A stretch of 64,000 nucleotides of DNA. It comes from Bacteroidales bacterium UBA4772 (GTDB lineage Bacteria; Bacteroidota; Bacteroidia; Bacteroidales; VadinHA17). The stretch is from contig DHHM01000013.1 in assembly GCA_002403305.1 (NCBI GenBank), positions 245,594 through 309,593 of the forward strand, given 5' to 3'. This document shows, in pieces, positions 46,044-54,286 of the stretch. Under the pieces are notes generated by a model. It ran no database searches. It was not told where the DNA came from and saw only the letters and a list, made by a program, of their open reading frames with translations. How positions within the stretch are numbered: position 1 is the stretch's first letter; each line of letters opens with the position of its first letter. The translations under genes were made by a program, and so were the position numbers.

Positions 46044-46173
46044 ATTCATGATTGTCATATTGTTTCTTGCAGACTCATTATGGTTAGAATGTTTCTGGAT
46101 GACTCTTTTCTGTGTTGCTTTTTCAGGAGATTCACTCCTGTGTGGGTTTATAGGAAGTCCGTCCAACTGATTT

Positions 46174-47730
46174 TCATTGCTTTTTCTTCAGGTTCAGATC
46201 GTGAAAGTCATAACTGAAATCGGTAAGGGGGGAGATCGCCTCCATCCTGATCATCTCCGGCCTGCCCTCCCTGTCAAGTGAGAATATCGCGAAGGCATCG
46301 GCATCAAAGGTCCTGTCATCCCACCTGACAATAAATGTGTTTCCGGTGTAGTGGAACATGTCACCTCTCAGTCTGGGTGATCTGACGGCGTTGAACCTCA
46401 GCTTGCCGTTGACCTCTGAGATGATGATGTCACCGAACCACGGGTCGGCGTATCTGCCGGTGAAATTTGAGTTGTCTACCTCCCTGTCTGTCATTGAGGG
46501 CTCTGCCTCGACCTTTGCCCACACCTCTTCAGTGATCCTGGCAGCTTCTTCGCGACCTCTGAGGAGACTCTCCTTCAGCGCCTCTACCCGGTCAACACCC
46601 CTGATGCCAAGATAACCGTCAATAAGTGTGTAGGTTATTGCTTCATGGGCCTCATCCACCTGCTGATTGGTCAGGACAATGATACCGAGATTCAGCTCCG
46701 GGAGCATTGTTACCCTGGTTACAATGCCGGTGTGTGACCCGGTATGATACACCTGGAGATAACCGTTAATGTCTGTCAGGTTCCAGCCAAGGCCGTAGGC
46801 GGAGAAGTGGCTGTTATATGGCCCGTTCTCAGACAAGGGCTTAATCGTCTGCGGAGTCCACATCTCACTGTGAACCTTCTCTGAGAAGATCTGCTTTTCA
46901 AGGTTTGGCCCGTATCTGCCCCGGTTCAGCTGACATATGACCCATCTGCTCATGTCGCTGATGTTGCTGTAGATGCCGCCCGAGGAGTTGTGGAGCCTGT
47001 TTTCCTGTTTGAGAGCTACCTGAAGACTGCCGTCGACGGGAACATGGGCATCAATGATGTTTGATCGTTCGCGCAGCCCTTTGAATGATGCTGAAGAGCC
47101 GGTCATATCCAGTGGTTTCATGATCCGTGTTTCCACGAACTCCTCCCAGCTCATTCCGGAGACTCTCTCAACCACCTCGCCGGCTACCACATAGAGCAGG
47201 TTGTCATAATCATATCTGGTTCTGTAGGGCGAGGCCTGCTTAAGATGCCTGAGGTTTCTGACGATATCGTCAGCAGTAAACATGGCCGAGTCAGGCCACA
47301 TCATCAGGTCGCCGGCGCCGAGTCCCAGCCCGCTGCGGTGGGTGAGGAGGTCCCTGATTCTGAAATCCTCAGTGACATATGAGTTATACAGCCTGAACTC
47401 CGGAATAATATCAATAACCCTTGTATCCCAGGTCACTCTCTCTTCGTCTATCAGAATGCCCAGGGCTGCCGTTGTGAATGCCTTTGTGTTTGATGCTATG
47501 GCAAAAAGGGTCTTCTCATCGGTCTTTTCGCCGGTGGCGACCGATCTGACACCGTACCCTTCCATATGAATCACTTCGCCATCCTTTAACACGGCTACGG
47601 CTATGCCTGGAACGTTGAATTCCTTCAGGACTCTCTCCGTCAGCCTGTCAATCTTTTTCGACGAAAGAGGCTGCGACAGTGAAATAAGTGAGTAAAGAAC
47701 AAGCAGGCAGGTGAAAAACAGTTTCTTCAT
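46174..47730 (-). CDS. Serine hydrolase of the class C beta-lactamase/DD-peptidase fold (copy 1)
   Basis: A 518-residue exported protein: signal peptide (cleavage near SLSQPL), catalytic SNTK (Ser 80, Lys 83), a YDN motif near residue 165, and the third motif region HTGSHTG near 332. The C-terminal 100 residues form a small beta domain of the DUF3471 type. Such enzymes are esterases or D-amino-acid peptidases as often as beta-lactamases. It is about 70 percent alike to the next gene and 22 bp apart, a tandem duplication. Confidence 0.88.
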   Translation of the reverse strand: MKKLFFTCLLVLYSLISLSQPLSSKKIDRLTERVLKEFNVPGIAVAVLKDGEVIHMEGYGVRSVATGEKTDEKTLFAIASNTKAFTTAALGILIDEERVTWDTRVIDIIPEFRLYNSYVTEDFRIRDLLTHRSGLGLGAGDLMMWPDSAMFTADDIVRNLRHLKQASPYRTRYDYDNLLYVVAGEVVERVSGMSWEEFVETRIMKPLDMTGSSASFKGLRERSNIIDAHVPVDGSLQVALKQENRLHNSSGGIYSNISDMSRWVICQLNRGRYGPNLEKQIFSEKVHSEMWTPQTIKPLSENGPYNSHFSAYGLGWNLTDINGYLQVYHTGSHTGIVTRVTMLPELNLGIIVLTNQQVDEAHEAITYTLIDGYLGIRGVDRVEALKESLLRGREEAARITEEVWAKVEAEPSMTDREVDNSNFTGRYADPWFGDIIISEVNGKLRFNAVRSPRLRGDMFHYTGNTFIVRWDDRTFDADAFAIFSLDREGRPEMIRMEAISPLTDFSYDFHDLNLKKKQ

Positions 47731-47751
47731 CGGTGGTCAATCTTTTCTGTG

Positions 47752-49311
47752 TCAGTCTTCCTTTCTTGAAAAAAAGAGATCATGGAAGTCGTAGCTGAAA
47801 TCGGTCAGGGGCGAGATGGCTTCCATCCGTATCTCCGAGGGTCTGCCCTCCCTGTCAAGGGTGAATACAGCCCAGGCATCGGCATCCATCGACCTGTCAT
47901 CCCATTTGACTATGAAGGTGTTTCCTGTATACCAGAACATGTCGCCTCTCAGCTTCGGTGACCGGACTGACCTGAACCTCATTTTCCCGTCATCGTGAGA
48001 GATGATTATATCGCCCAGCCATTTGTCGGTGTAGTGACCGGCATAGGGCGCGGGGTCAATGGTCTCTGTTCCGCTGGCACGCTGTTTCTCTATCCGGGCC
48101 CACACCTCATCGGTGATCTTCTTTGCCTCAGCCTCTCTTCTGCGGGCATTGTCGCTCAGCTGTCTTACCCAGTCGTTGCCCGTGATACCGAAGTATCCGT
48201 CCAGGATGGTGTTGGTTATGGCAGTGAAGGCGCTTCCGGCCTGCTGGTTGGTAAAGACTATTATTCCGAGCTTCAGTTCAGGTATCAGGGTGACCTGCGT
48301 CACCATTCCCGAAAGTCCTCCTGTATGCGAGGCCTGCAGATAACCGCTGACATCGGTCAGGCGCCAGCCAAGGCCGTAGCCTGCAAAGTGGCTCCTGTAG
48401 GGCCCGGGTGACCTGACGGGTATGATGGTCTGGGGAGTCCACATCTCTCTGTGAACAGACTCCGAAAAGATCTGCCTGTCAAGCTCCGGACCGTATTTAC
48501 CGCGGTTCATCTGCATGGTGACCCACCTGCTCATGTCGGCCACGCTGCTCCAGATGCCCCCTGCCGGGTTCATCAGGTCACTTTCATATCTCGATACGAC
48601 CTGCAAAGTGCCGTCAACCGGCACATGCGCATCGATGATGTTCGCCTGCTCCTTTATCCTGCCGAGTGAGGCAGCTGACCTTTTCATACCCAGGGGCACC
48701 ATGATCCTCTCCTCTACGAACTGCTCCCAGCTCTTCCCTGAAACTCTTGCAACCACCTCGCCTGCAACAATATAAAGCAGGTTATCATAATCGTATTTGG
48801 TGCGGAACGGTGAGACCTGCCTCAGATACCTGAGGTTGTGGATTATATCTTCTCTTGTAAAGGATGAGGAGTCGGGCCACAGCATCAGGTCCCCGGCACC
48901 CAGACCCATGCCGCTGCGGTGGGTGAGGAGATCCTTTATGCTGAAATCCTCAGTGACATAAGAGTTGTAGAGCCTGAACTCAGGTATGACATCAATGACT
49001 TTCGTATTCCAGGTCAGCTTCCCCTCATCAACAAGTATTGCCAGCGCAGCCGCAGTAAAGGCCTTGGAGTTGGAAGCTATCCCGAAGAGTGTGTTTTCGT
49101 CCGTCCTCCTGCCGGTGGCAATTGAGCTGACGCCGTACCCTTTCATGTGGATCACCTCGCCATCTTTGACCACAGCCACGGCTATGCCGGGAACGTTAAA
49201 CTCCTGCATGGTCGTTTCCACCACTCTGTCAATATCCTTTGTGGCCAGAGGCTGCGACCACAGAACGCTGCATGCCAGCGTGACAATAACAAGCAAAATA
49301 ATTTTCTTCAT
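47752..49311 (-). CDS. Serine hydrolase of the class C beta-lactamase/DD-peptidase fold (copy 2)
   Basis: A 519-residue paralogue of its neighbour, same order: signal peptide (cleavage near WSQPL), SNSK (Ser 80, Lys 83), YDN, HTGGLSG and a C-terminal DUF3471-type beta domain. Differences cluster in the middle loops, suggesting different substrate preference. Both precede the secreted GH38 gene and follow an S51 peptidase, all on one strand. Confidence 0.88.
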   Translation of the reverse strand: MKKIILLVIVTLACSVLWSQPLATKDIDRVVETTMQEFNVPGIAVAVVKDGEVIHMKGYGVSSIATGRRTDENTLFGIASNSKAFTAAALAILVDEGKLTWNTKVIDVIPEFRLYNSYVTEDFSIKDLLTHRSGMGLGAGDLMLWPDSSSFTREDIIHNLRYLRQVSPFRTKYDYDNLLYIVAGEVVARVSGKSWEQFVEERIMVPLGMKRSAASLGRIKEQANIIDAHVPVDGTLQVVSRYESDLMNPAGGIWSSVADMSRWVTMQMNRGKYGPELDRQIFSESVHREMWTPQTIIPVRSPGPYRSHFAGYGLGWRLTDVSGYLQASHTGGLSGMVTQVTLIPELKLGIIVFTNQQAGSAFTAITNTILDGYFGITGNDWVRQLSDNARRREAEAKKITDEVWARIEKQRASGTETIDPAPYAGHYTDKWLGDIIISHDDGKMRFRSVRSPKLRGDMFWYTGNTFIVKWDDRSMDADAWAVFTLDREGRPSEIRMEAISPLTDFSYDFHDLFFSRKED

Positions 49312-49353
49312 CTGTTTTAATGTTTGAACTGAGCCAATAAACTTACATAAAAA

Positions 49354-49534
49354 TCAATCGATGACCTTCCTATACCGTAGGTATTTCTGTCAGCCTGCTG
49401 CCTGTCGACATAGCTTAAGTCAATGAATTCCATCTCTCTCAGATTATACCTGTCACCCTGCCTGAGATCGATAAAAGTTCAGTCGATGATTTTCCTCTCT
49501 CTCAGATTGTACCTGTCACCCTGTCTGAGCAGGT
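49354..49534 (-). repeat. 59-bp tandem repeat copying the 3' end of the S51 peptidase gene
   Basis: The gene end (49479-49534, coding RQGDRYNLRERKIID-stop) is followed downstream by a good copy at 49420-49478 (RQGDRYNLREMEFID-stop) and a degraded copy at 49354-49419 (recognisable RQQADRNTYG...SSID-stop). Similarity falls with distance from the gene. Confidence 0.85.
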
Positions 49535-50357
49535 AAAAGAGGAAATCCTTTTCCGGCAGTATCTTCAGATCGCTGCCCTCACGCGACCAGAAGGAGCCGT
49601 CATAGACAAGCACATAACTGGCACCGATCACCTCCATGGTGTCTCTCTGCACAACCACGGCTGTATTCTCATCTATCCCTATCCCCAGCAGCTCCGGGTG
49701 CTCACGCAGGATACCGTACATGTCGAACTGCCTGTTTCTGGCCAGCACATGCTGGTCAATCGCAATGTTGCTTATATAGCAGAACCCCTTTTGATGGTCA
49801 CCCATCATGACCTGGTTATTCTCCGTGTCACCCCTGGCAAGGAAGGAGCCCTGGATCGTCGCTCCGGCAGAGGAGCCGCCTACTACACCGCCCCGTTTAA
49901 GCACACGCCTGAACAGCTCTTCGGTCAGTGGGCCGCTGTAGGAGTCGACCAGCCGCCACTGCCGGCCCCCGCCGAACCAGACACCCGTGGCATCAAGCAG
50001 GGGAGCGGTGAAGAAGTCACTGTTGGCTGTGTCGCGACTATCTGTGTGCAACACGGTGACATTCCCTGCGCCGCGCGACCTGAGAAAATAAGCAGCACTG
50101 TCAGAATAACTCTCTGCTCCGGCTGCCGTGGGTATGTATATTATCCTGGCATTATCTCCTCCGGCAAGTGATAAGAATCGCTTTATTATCGTATCCGACA
50201 GCCTGCCACCGCCGGCAATGACCAGAGTGCCTTTCGATGGGCCTGATGTAATCTTATCTGCCGGAGCGTCTTGCGACATGAGTTGCCCCGCGGGAAGGAG
50301 ACAAATGATTAATGCTGTTACCAGCAGACGGTTATTCAGTTGTTTAAGGTTACACAT
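49479..50357 (-). CDS. Exported cyanophycinase-like S51 peptidase
   Basis: A protein of about 292 residues with a signal peptide (hydrophobic 11-25, cleavage near LMSQ). The S51 nucleophile motif GGSSAGA is present near residue 163, with DENTAVVV and the C-terminal YVLVYDG segment. S51 enzymes include cyanophycinase and dipeptidase E; export argues for breakdown of beta-linked Asp peptides in the periplasm rather than stored cyanophycin. Start at 50357 (MCNLKQ) is preferred to 50402; a candidate -7 box (minus TACTTTTA) sits at 50382-50389. Confidence 0.82.
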   Translation of the reverse strand: MCNLKQLNNRLLVTALIICLLPAGQLMSQDAPADKITSGPSKGTLVIAGGGRLSDTIIKRFLSLAGGDNARIIYIPTAAGAESYSDSAAYFLRSRGAGNVTVLHTDSRDTANSDFFTAPLLDATGVWFGGGRQWRLVDSYSGPLTEELFRRVLKRGGVVGGSSAGATIQGSFLARGDTENNQVMMGDHQKGFCYISNIAIDQHVLARNRQFDMYGILREHPELLGIGIDENTAVVVQRDTMEVIGASYVLVYDGSFWSREGSDLKILPEKDFLFYLLRQGDRYNLRERKIID

Positions 50358-50693
50358 CGTAATGCTGTTTTGTATCTGAGCTAAAAGTATGAATTTTTCC
50401 ATTGAGTTTCAGAAAGCAAATTTCCCACGGACTTCATCAAATCTTCATAATTCATTCATAAACTTTGCTCTGTCAATGTCAGGTGACTTGCAAAGAGAGC
50501 ACCCGGCAGCGACAACGATACAGGAAGCGGCGACAGCTTCCAACTGTCTTTCTTTCCACAAGTCCGTTTTAATGCAGCGAAGACTGCCGGCGCCCCAATC
50601 CGGCAGTCTTCCATTTTTTGATTAAACTGGCAACCATGATCCCGAATCACCGCATTGACTGCAGCCCTGGCAAAGCTGGCTGACGTTTTGATT
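50358..50693. other. Gene-free stretch with a possible small RNA
   Basis: No convincing coding gene on either strand. It carries the leader of the S51 gene on the left and, on the right, a plus-strand intrinsic terminator with no gene before it. A 6-bp stem GGAAGC/GCTTCC near 50522-50540 precedes it, so a short plus-strand RNA is conceivable. Confidence 0.35.
50579..50619 (+). terminator. Strong intrinsic terminator with no upstream gene on its strand
   Basis: Perfect 12-bp stem (50579-50590 with 50600-50611, GAAGACTGCCGG/CCGGCAGTCTTC), 9-base loop, followed by CATTTTTT. The T-run is on the plus strand only. Confidence 0.6.
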
Positions 50694-51419
50694 TTATTGG
50701 TGCTTGATGCTTCGACGGTAAATAATCACAATAGCAGCCGCTATAATCAATTCTCCGGCAATAAAGATCGGCCACCTGTAATGGTCAGGTGTGTAGCTTG
50801 TTATCAATGTAGTCAGTAGTTCTGCCGCCTCCTGTGATTTTCCACGCGCGAGCACCCCGCTTTCAAAAATGAGCCTGGAGTAATCGATCAGGTATGTGAA
50901 AAGAATGATCAGTGCACCGCCGAAGATGAGAATCCAGTCAATGAGACGAACCTTTACGCAGTAACCGTTCTCCTCTCTTGCCACCAGAAGCAGGGCCATC
51001 ATTATCATGGTCACTGAATTCAGCACCGGGGCGAGCACCGGCCCCAGCCAGGAGACAGGGATGAGAAAGAGCAGGTCCCAGGTGAGAAGGGAGGCAGGCC
51101 ACCCGATCAGCATCTTAAGGGCAACGTAATAGAAAATATCCCATACACCGAAGGCGAAGAGTGCATACCAGAGCCGCTGCAGATTGTTTCTCCCGGCGAT
51201 GATACCCACACCGGCAAGCATCACCAGCGTGGCGATCTCCCTGATCCACTCAATGGTGACAAGGTCGGGCGACATGAGTTTCAGGGGAAAGTCAAAACCC
51301 TCAGGGTAATAGAGTTCCCTTAGGTATACAACTACAATGGCTTCCAGGAAACCCATGGCAACCGCAAACACCGCGAGCCAGAGAAACCGAAACCTGTAGC
51401 TGAGATAACTGTTTTTCAT
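50694..51419 (-). CDS. Polytopic membrane protein, unknown function
   Basis: About 241 residues with six or seven helices and few charged loops: an opening aromatic helix pair, AREENGYCVKVRLIDW between helices 5 and 6, and a last TM near 220-236 followed by a short basic end. No family is recognised. Start at 51419 (MKNSYLSYRFRFLW) places a short basic segment before the first helix. It is 25 bp after the chimeric reductase gene on the same strand. Confidence 0.65.
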   Translation of the reverse strand: MKNSYLSYRFRFLWLAVFAVAMGFLEAIVVVYLRELYYPEGFDFPLKLMSPDLVTIEWIREIATLVMLAGVGIIAGRNNLQRLWYALFAFGVWDIFYYVALKMLIGWPASLLTWDLLFLIPVSWLGPVLAPVLNSVTMIMMALLLVAREENGYCVKVRLIDWILIFGGALIILFTYLIDYSRLIFESGVLARGKSQEAAELLTTLITSYTPDHYRWPIFIAGELIIAAAIVIIYRRSIKHQ

Positions 51420-51444
51420 AGTTGAAGAAAAGTCACCGTGAAAT

Positions 51445-52131
51445 TTACAAAATATATGGGAAAACTGCTTTCCTTTCTGTTGGATAATCGGGGAAATGAT
51501 TTTTGTACCACCGGTGATGCAAGAGTGCCCTGGGCACCTGGTTGGAGAATGTCCGGACAAAGAAGGAAAAGGCCGGCAATGACCAGAATAAAATGGCGTA
51601 TACGCCCCATTCCACTGTCTCTCCCATAAAGTTGGGACAGCTCACCCTCTCAAACAAACCTCCCCGCGGTATGCGGTAGCCGTTGCTCCGGTCTTTTCTC
51701 AGGTGTATAAGCTTCTCATCAGAGGTGATGTTGATCACCATGCCTGTGAAAAAGATAAGCAACCCTGCAATGAACCGCGGATCAGTCAGCCATTCGCCGT
51801 TGTAATGAGTATGGAGTGTTCCGGTGTGGTATCCCAGGAACCCGGCGATGACAAAATTGAAGAAGACAGCCATCAGAGCCACCGCCAGCGGCCTGAAGGT
51901 GGCAGTCTGCACGAGTGTCTCATCTTCTGTCTTCCACTCAAGCCACGCCTTCCCCGGCAGCTTCATCTCGGCATAAAGCAACAGCCTCTTCTCCTCCCTG
52001 TCAGCATAGAGAACCCGCCAGAAATCGAGTGAGTCTCCTGGTGATATCACTCTGCTGTTCTTTCTTCCCCTGCGCAGGTTTGCATTTTTATTACTTTTGA
52101 CTGAAAATTTGATGTTTTTATGGTTTAACAC
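51445..52131 (-). pseudogene. DUF2867/steroid 5-alpha-reductase chimera (deletion remnant)
   Basis: The frame codes 228 residues from two unrelated families. Residues about 30-80 (GDSLDFWRV, then AEMKLPGKAWLEW) match the C-terminal DUF2867 part of NAD(P)H-binding SDR proteins. Residues about 85-228 (LMAVFFNFV, PRGGLFERVSCPNFMGE, and a C-terminal ALLHHRWYKNHFPDYP) match the C-terminal half of DUF1295/steroid 5-alpha-reductase. The join falls near RPLAVALMAVFF. Both parents lost their N-terminal halves, so it is probably not functional. Its first codons overlap the promoter and start of the M81 gene on the other strand. Confidence 0.72.
52092..52099 (+). promoter_or_regulatory. -7 promoter box for the M81 peptidase gene
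   Basis: TACTTTTG, full match to TAnnTTTG, 40 bp before the ATG at 52139 and inside the 5' part of the opposite chimeric frame. Confidence 0.45.
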
Positions 52132-52138
52132 TTATATC

Positions 52139-53692
52139 ATGAGCAATCTTTTGACCAAAGTAGTTATTAGTTTGACAGTAATTTCAATGATGTCTTGTTC
52201 GGAACCCGACACCGGAGCACAGACGGAGGAGCAGAAGACAATCCTCTATGCTGAACTGATGCACGAGGTGAACAGTTTCTCACCTGTCATCACCACAGAA
52301 CGTAATTTCAAGGCTGATCACCTCTTTTACGGTGAAGATGTAGTTGCATCTGCCATCGAGGAGGACAAGCAGCTTGCCGGCTTCCTCTCAGTGGTTGAAG
52401 AGCAGGGCAGGGGAAGGGTGAAGGCAATACCTCTGGTACAGGCAAAATCCCTTTCAGGCGGACCTGTCGACAGCGTGTTCTACGCAAAAATCAAAAACCT
52501 GATCCTTGACGGTATCAGGAAGCAGGAGAGGGTCGACGGCATATACCTGTCACTGCACGGTGCGATGGGTGTTCTGGGTATGTTCGACCCTGAGGGTGAT
52601 CTGATAGCAGCCGTCAGGGAGGCAGCAGGCCCCGGGACTGTCATAGCCGTGAGCTTTGATCTGCACGCCAACGTCACCAGGCGCAGGGCTGATAATGCTG
52701 ATATCATTGTAGGTTATCATACCAACCCCCACCGCGATCATTTCAAGACTGCCTATCGTGCCGGCGACCTGCTGATAAGAAGTGTGATGGGAGAGATTGA
52801 TCCGGTAATGGTGGTCAACAAGATGAATCTTCTCAAGGGTGGCGGCATCAATGTAGATTTCCTTCAGCCTTTCCGACCAATATTCGCAAAGATGAAGAAG
52901 ATGGAGAAACAGGATGATGTTCTCTCTGTCTCATTCTTCCCGGTACATATATGGATAGATGAGCCGGAGCTTGGTTACAGCACCATAGCCATCACCGACG
53001 GAAATCGCGACCTGGCCGTACAACTGGCCGATGAGCTCTCCGACATGGCCTGGGCGGTGCGTGATGTGCCGCAGCCTGGAGGTAACAGCCCCGAAGAGGC
53101 GGTAGTCATAGCACGCGATAAGAAGCTGGGACGCGCACTCGGGACTGTGGTCTTCTGCGATGTGGCCGACGCACCCTCGGCAGGAACACCGGGGGAGAGC
53201 ACCTGGATACTCAAGGCGCTGGTGGAACAGGGGAGCGACATGACCTCATACGTCTCCGTACGCGATGCCATGGCGGCCGAAGAGGCATGGCAATACAGCG
53301 TCGGTGATGAGATTACTCTCTCTGTAGGCGGCAAACTGGATACCGTGTATAACGCACCATTTACATATAACGGCGTTGTGGCCAGCAAACAGGAGACCTC
53401 CTTCGGCAAGACGGTCATCCTTAAACATGACGGTGTGCACCTCATACTCTCAGAGCTGCCGATGGCACTCAAGGAGCCCGGGGACTTCAAGGAACTTGGA
53501 CTCTCAGTCTGGAAGGCCGACATCGTCGTTGTCAAAAACCTTTTTCCGTTCAGGTATAACTACCTCCTCTATAACAGGAAGACTGTCAATGTCATGTCTC
53601 CCGGATTCAGCAGCATCGATCCCTTCGCGCTTAAATACGTGAATATTCCGCGCCCGATCTATCCGCTCGACAAAATTGAAAGCTGGAGATAG
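52139..53692 (+). CDS. M81-family metallopeptidase (MlrC-like) lipoprotein
   Basis: A 517-residue lipoprotein (lipobox ISMMSC, Cys near 20). The N-terminal half has the M81/MlrC landmarks: EVNSFSP near 43-49, YLSLHGAM near 138, and FDLHANVT near 176 with GYHTNPHRD near 192, which supply the His/Asp zinc ligands. The C-terminal half is the MlrC C domain. MlrC degrades linearised microcystin fragments; in other bacteria the natural substrate is unknown. Start at 52139 rather than 52097 because it gives a clean lipoprotein signal. Confidence 0.85.
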   Translation: MSNLLTKVVISLTVISMMSCSEPDTGAQTEEQKTILYAELMHEVNSFSPVITTERNFKADHLFYGEDVVASAIEEDKQLAGFLSVVEEQGRGRVKAIPLVQAKSLSGGPVDSVFYAKIKNLILDGIRKQERVDGIYLSLHGAMGVLGMFDPEGDLIAAVREAAGPGTVIAVSFDLHANVTRRRADNADIIVGYHTNPHRDHFKTAYRAGDLLIRSVMGEIDPVMVVNKMNLLKGGGINVDFLQPFRPIFAKMKKMEKQDDVLSVSFFPVHIWIDEPELGYSTIAITDGNRDLAVQLADELSDMAWAVRDVPQPGGNSPEEAVVIARDKKLGRALGTVVFCDVADAPSAGTPGESTWILKALVEQGSDMTSYVSVRDAMAAEEAWQYSVGDEITLSVGGKLDTVYNAPFTYNGVVASKQETSFGKTVILKHDGVHLILSELPMALKEPGDFKELGLSVWKADIVVVKNLFPFRYNYLLYNRKTVNVMSPGFSSIDPFALKYVNIPRPIYPLDKIESWR

Positions 53693-53737
53693 CAGAACAT
53701 TCTGACCGGAGTCTGTGAGATAATAATCAGCGTAGCT

Positions 53738-54286
53738 TCAAAGGATGAAAGGGATGAGTCTTTTCGTATTTTGCATGTATTCACGGTAACTCTCCCCGAA
53801 GTGACTTATGCACAATGTCTCATCACGCCGTGCGGTGACCCACAGCAACCATGAGGAGAGCAGGGCTACAGGCAGTGTGACCGCCAGGGGTTGCTTCAAC
53901 CAGATACCCCAGGCGAGAAAGAGCAGCGATGAGTAGAGCGGATGCCTGATATATCTGAATATGCCGCTGGTGACAAGCTCTGTGGTCTTTTCAAACCTGA
54001 ACAGCTTCTCGTCAATTCTAACAATACCGGGCTTCCTGGCTTTTCTTAACCGGAGTGCTCCCTCAATCATAAACCACAGTGAGATAAAGAGCAGAATCCA
54101 TGATATTAACTGTCTGAAGGAGAAAGGCTCCCGGAACCACTGCTCATAATTTATTACAAAGAGTGCAATGATGCACTCCCAGCTGAAAAAGCGTGTAAAG
54201 CCGTGGCTTCTGCTGTCGAGCAGACTCTGCTTTGAGACGTAGATGAGCGGTACACTCAGGGCAATTAGCAGAATCACTTTGTCCAT
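53738..54286 (-). CDS. Isoprenylcysteine carboxyl methyltransferase-like (ICMT/NnrU-type) protein
   Basis: A 182-residue membrane protein with about five helices and the conserved C-terminal SAM-binding pattern: GIFRYIRHPLYSS (about 112-124), a helix pair, then DETLCISHFGESYREYM (about 154-170). Bacterial members methylate unknown small molecules or lipids. It overlaps the GH95 gene by 13 bp on the same strand and converges on M81. Confidence 0.82.
   Translation of the reverse strand: MDKVILLIALSVPLIYVSKQSLLDSRSHGFTRFFSWECIIALFVINYEQWFREPFSFRQLISWILLFISLWFMIEGALRLRKARKPGIVRIDEKLFRFEKTTELVTSGIFRYIRHPLYSSLLFLAWGIWLKQPLAVTLPVALLSSWLLWVTARRDETLCISHFGESYREYMQNTKRLIPFIL

Noticed and set aside
46044..46173. 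Possible third serine-hydrolase remnant or 3' repeat upstream of GH38
   Set aside because: Short matches (TCTTTTCTGTGT, TTGCTTTTTC) recur near both hydrolase ends, but alignment periods are inconsistent and too short to claim.
46174..49311. True class C beta-lactamase resistance genes
   Set aside because: The Ser-x-x-Lys fold is shared with esterases and peptidases; the DUF3471 tail and motif 3 do not point to beta-lactam hydrolysis.
50389..50625. Open frames of about 64-78 codons on both strands
   Set aside because: Low-complexity composition, no start signals, and they run across the terminator stem.
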